This document shows, in pieces, positions 62,314 to 64,000 of a DNA stretch of 64,000 nucleotides. The stretch is from Prevotella sp. (lineage in GTDB: Bacteria; Bacteroidota; Bacteroidia; Bacteroidales; Bacteroidaceae). How positions within the stretch are numbered: position 1 is the stretch's first letter; each line of letters opens with the position of its first letter. Under the pieces are notes generated by a model. It worked only from the letters and a program-made list of their open reading frames with translations. It ran no database searches and had not been told where the DNA came from. The stretch covers positions 1-64,000 of the forward strand of contig SUYH01000016.1 of NCBI GenBank assembly GCA_015060535.1, in the 5' to 3' direction. Position numbers and translations under genes: made by a program.

Positions 62314-63286
62314 AGTAACAGTTCTGATGGCCGTCTATAATGCTGAGCGGTGGTTGGAACGAAGCATAGGCTCTCTGCTCAGTCAAACTTTGACAGACTG
62401 GCAATTGATATGTATCGACGACGCATCTACCGATGGCTCGCTGAATTTGCTACGCAGATTCCAACAAGAAGACCAACGCATAGAACTGATTTCATTATCA
62501 GAGAATCACGGACAGGCGCATGCCAGAAACTGTGGACTAAAACAGGCCCAAGGCGATTACATCTGTTTTCTTGATGCTGACGACTGGTTGTCGGCCGATG
62601 CCTTACAGCAGGCTGTCAGCGTGTTTGAGACGTATGACAAGACGGATTGTGTGTTGTTCCATGTGGTGCATGTTGAACAAGGTTTGGAGCGTAACTACCC
62701 GATGCCTTCGTTTTCTGTCTTGACGGGTGAAGAAGCCTTCGACAGAAGCCTAGAATGGCAGATCCATGGCGTCTATATGGTCAGGGCCTCATTGCACCAA
62801 CGTTTCCCATACGATGAGACCTGCCGCTCGTATAGCGACGATAATACCACGCGTCTGCATTATTATCATTCCCATGAGGTGCGTAGCTGTCAGGGTATCT
62901 ACTATTATTTCTCGAACCCCACATCAGCTACTCATCGGGTATCCGTTCGTCGGTTTGACTACCTGAAGGCCAATGAAAGTATGAAACGCCAGTTACAGGA
63001 ACTGGGTGTCGTGCTTCCTGTCGTCGCTCGTTATGAACAGGTGCGCTGGCTGGTATTGATAGACTGCTATATGTTCTATCACGTTCACGCTTCTGAGTTG
63101 ACTATCGATGAGCGTCATTATGCCTTGTCGGAATTGAAACGTATATGGTCAACCATTGACCGTACATTATTAAATAAAGAGACGACAACCAAGTTTGGTT
63201 ATCGTCCCTGTAAGCTTTGGTGGATGTTCCGTCTGCAAGAGTGGTGTTATTTCACCCTGCGCGGATTCCTTGGTAAGAATCGTTAG
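62306..63286 (+). CDS. Glycosyltransferase family 2
   Basis: A 326-residue GT-A enzyme: VTVLMAVYNAERWLERSIGS, CIDDASTDGSL, NHGQAHARNCGL and the metal-binding LDADDWL. It starts within the flippase gene. Its stop codon overlaps that of the convergent porin gene, so the two 3' ends share four bases. Confidence 0.9.
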   Translation: MAKVTVLMAVYNAERWLERSIGSLLSQTLTDWQLICIDDASTDGSLNLLRRFQQEDQRIELISLSENHGQAHARNCGLKQAQGDYICFLDADDWLSADALQQAVSVFETYDKTDCVLFHVVHVEQGLERNYPMPSFSVLTGEEAFDRSLEWQIHGVYMVRASLHQRFPYDETCRSYSDDNTTRLHYYHSHEVRSCQGIYYYFSNPTSATHRVSVRRFDYLKANESMKRQLQELGVVLPVVARYEQVRWLVLIDCYMFYHVHASELTIDERHYALSELKRIWSTIDRTLLNKETTTKFGYRPCKLWWMFRLQEWCYFTLRGFLGKNR

Positions 63287-63999
63287 AAGCGGAAGTCCAG
63301 CTCCATGTCAACCAGGTTGTAGTTGTGCTTCTTGTCGTTAGCGATCTCAATGCTGCGATCGTTCACGCGAGAATACTCTAAATGCAATTCCAAGTTCTTT
63401 GTGAAGAAATAGTTCAAACCGCACTCAAGCTGATTCACCGAAGTGGCCCACTCCTTACGGTTACGATAGGTCTGGTAACGGGCCTTGGCGTGCAACTTGC
63501 CCTTGATGATGGGCACAATGCCGAAGACATACCAACCGTCGGCCTTGTCACCATTTGCATAGCTAATCTCGCGCACGTTGTTGCCTGGAGAGGCAGCGCC
63601 CCAACCCTGGCTGTGGATATACTCTGCACGGAACATGTACTCGTCAACGCTGTACTCAGCAGAGATGGCGTAGCGGTTTTTCTCTACACTACGGGTCTGG
63701 CCTGTCAATGGGTCTAACATGTTACCACGGCTACCGGTCCATCCGAAGGCACCGATGCGGAGTCCCTTGATAGGCATTACCCAGAAACCGCCGATGATAT
63801 CCTTACGGTTGTCTTTGTCTGACTCGTTCACACCCTCACCATTGTAGATACCTACCTGATAGTGGAACAGACGACGTCCGTTGGCATTGGGGAATAGGTC
63901 GCCCGAGAACTGAATACCGATGTCACGTCCACCAGAAGATTTTTCACCGGTACGATCTCCGAAGGCAGAGAGTTTGTTGATGACGTCAGCATAGCCACG
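63283..63999 (-). CDS. Phosphate-selective porin O/P family protein, C-terminal part
   Basis: Outer-membrane beta-barrel porin of the Porin_O_P type, truncated by the window edge: 238 C-terminal residues are present. The frame continues without stop to the last base and includes the stretch FSGDLFPNANGRRLFHYQVG, upstream of any internal start. Alternating strands such as RYAISAEYSVDEYMFRAEYI lead to a terminal strand ending in Phe (VDMELDFRF), as outer-membrane insertion requires. Confidence 0.82.
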   Translation of the reverse strand, partial: RGYADVINKLSAFGDRTGEKSSGGRDIGIQFSGDLFPNANGRRLFHYQVGIYNGEGVNESDKDNRKDIIGGFWVMPIKGLRIGAFGWTGSRGNMLDPLTGQTRSVEKNRYAISAEYSVDEYMFRAEYIHSQGWGAASPGNNVREISYANGDKADGWYVFGIVPIIKGKLHAKARYQTYRNRKEWATSVNQLECGLNYFFTKNLELHLEYSRVNDRSIEIANDKKHNYNLVDMELDFRF

Positions 64000-64000
64000 C

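Overview
The window looks like a chromosome segment of a Bacteroidales bacterium, most likely a member of Prevotella in the broad sense. The evidence is the recurring Bacteroidetes promoter (TTTG, about 20 bases, then TAnnTTTG), an RprX/RprY-type two-component pair, families largely confined to Bacteroidales (DUF4348, DUF4923, smalltalk, glycine-rich HU, Porin_O_P), and an ATP synthase operon in the order D-C-x-B-E-F-H-A-G with a short epsilon subunit. These calls come from reading the sequence; no database search was made.

Region 1 (1-4.2 kb): an Hsp20 chaperone, then a partial accessory locus with a 30-residue smalltalk protein, an HU-type DNA-binding protein with a Gly/Ser/Asn tail, 22-bp tandem repeats and a symmetric iteron-like inverted repeat around an AT-rich palindrome. 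Next is a Tat-exported aldo/keto reductase with 4Fe-4S motifs, bracketed by two 260-bp direct repeats that differ at about five positions. Each repeat carries what looks like a small minus-strand transcription unit.

Region 2 (4.2-12.1 kb): a defence island. A strong promoter drives a heavily structured leader of about 610 nt, ending in an intrinsic terminator two bases before a C5-DNA methyltransferase gene. A McrB-like NTPase, a LlaJI-type nuclease and a Vsr mismatch endonuclease follow, then a HigBA-like toxin-antitoxin pair and a YgjP metallopeptidase. Short GATGTAAGA-type repeats run through and around this end of the island.

Region 3 (12.1-29.7 kb): mostly housekeeping. It holds a LUD-domain protein, tRNA-Ser(CGA), MazG, a lipoprotein, a short RNase Z, endonuclease III, a TlpA-like lipoprotein, Prs, a thiamine phosphate synthase-like protein, PheS, a DUF4348 lipoprotein, MurB, an MBL hydrolase, a YtxH/holin-like stress operon, a SPOR lipoprotein, RuvX, peptide deformylase, a TPR protein, a NhaD antiporter and PfkA.

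Region 4 (29.7-38.7 kb): the complete F1Fo ATP synthase operon and an EttA-like ABC-F protein.

Region 5 (38.7-39.6 kb): a decayed accessory locus with a frameshifted DUF3987 (VirE-associated) fragment, 23-bp tandem repeats and a second iteron-like inverted repeat. It appears to be a relative of the locus in region 1.

Region 6 (39.6-56.8 kb): QueA, NAD synthetase, an SPOUT RNA methyltransferase, an M28 peptidase with PDZ domain, a membrane protein, a calycin-like lipoprotein, a TonB-dependent receptor, RprX/RprY, PheT, YebC, a lipoprotein/glycosyltransferase pair, DUF4923 and ribosomal protein S16.

Region 7 (56.9-64 kb): a surface-polysaccharide cluster with four glycosyltransferases and a Wzx-like flippase, and the C-terminal part of a phosphate-selective porin cut by the window end.
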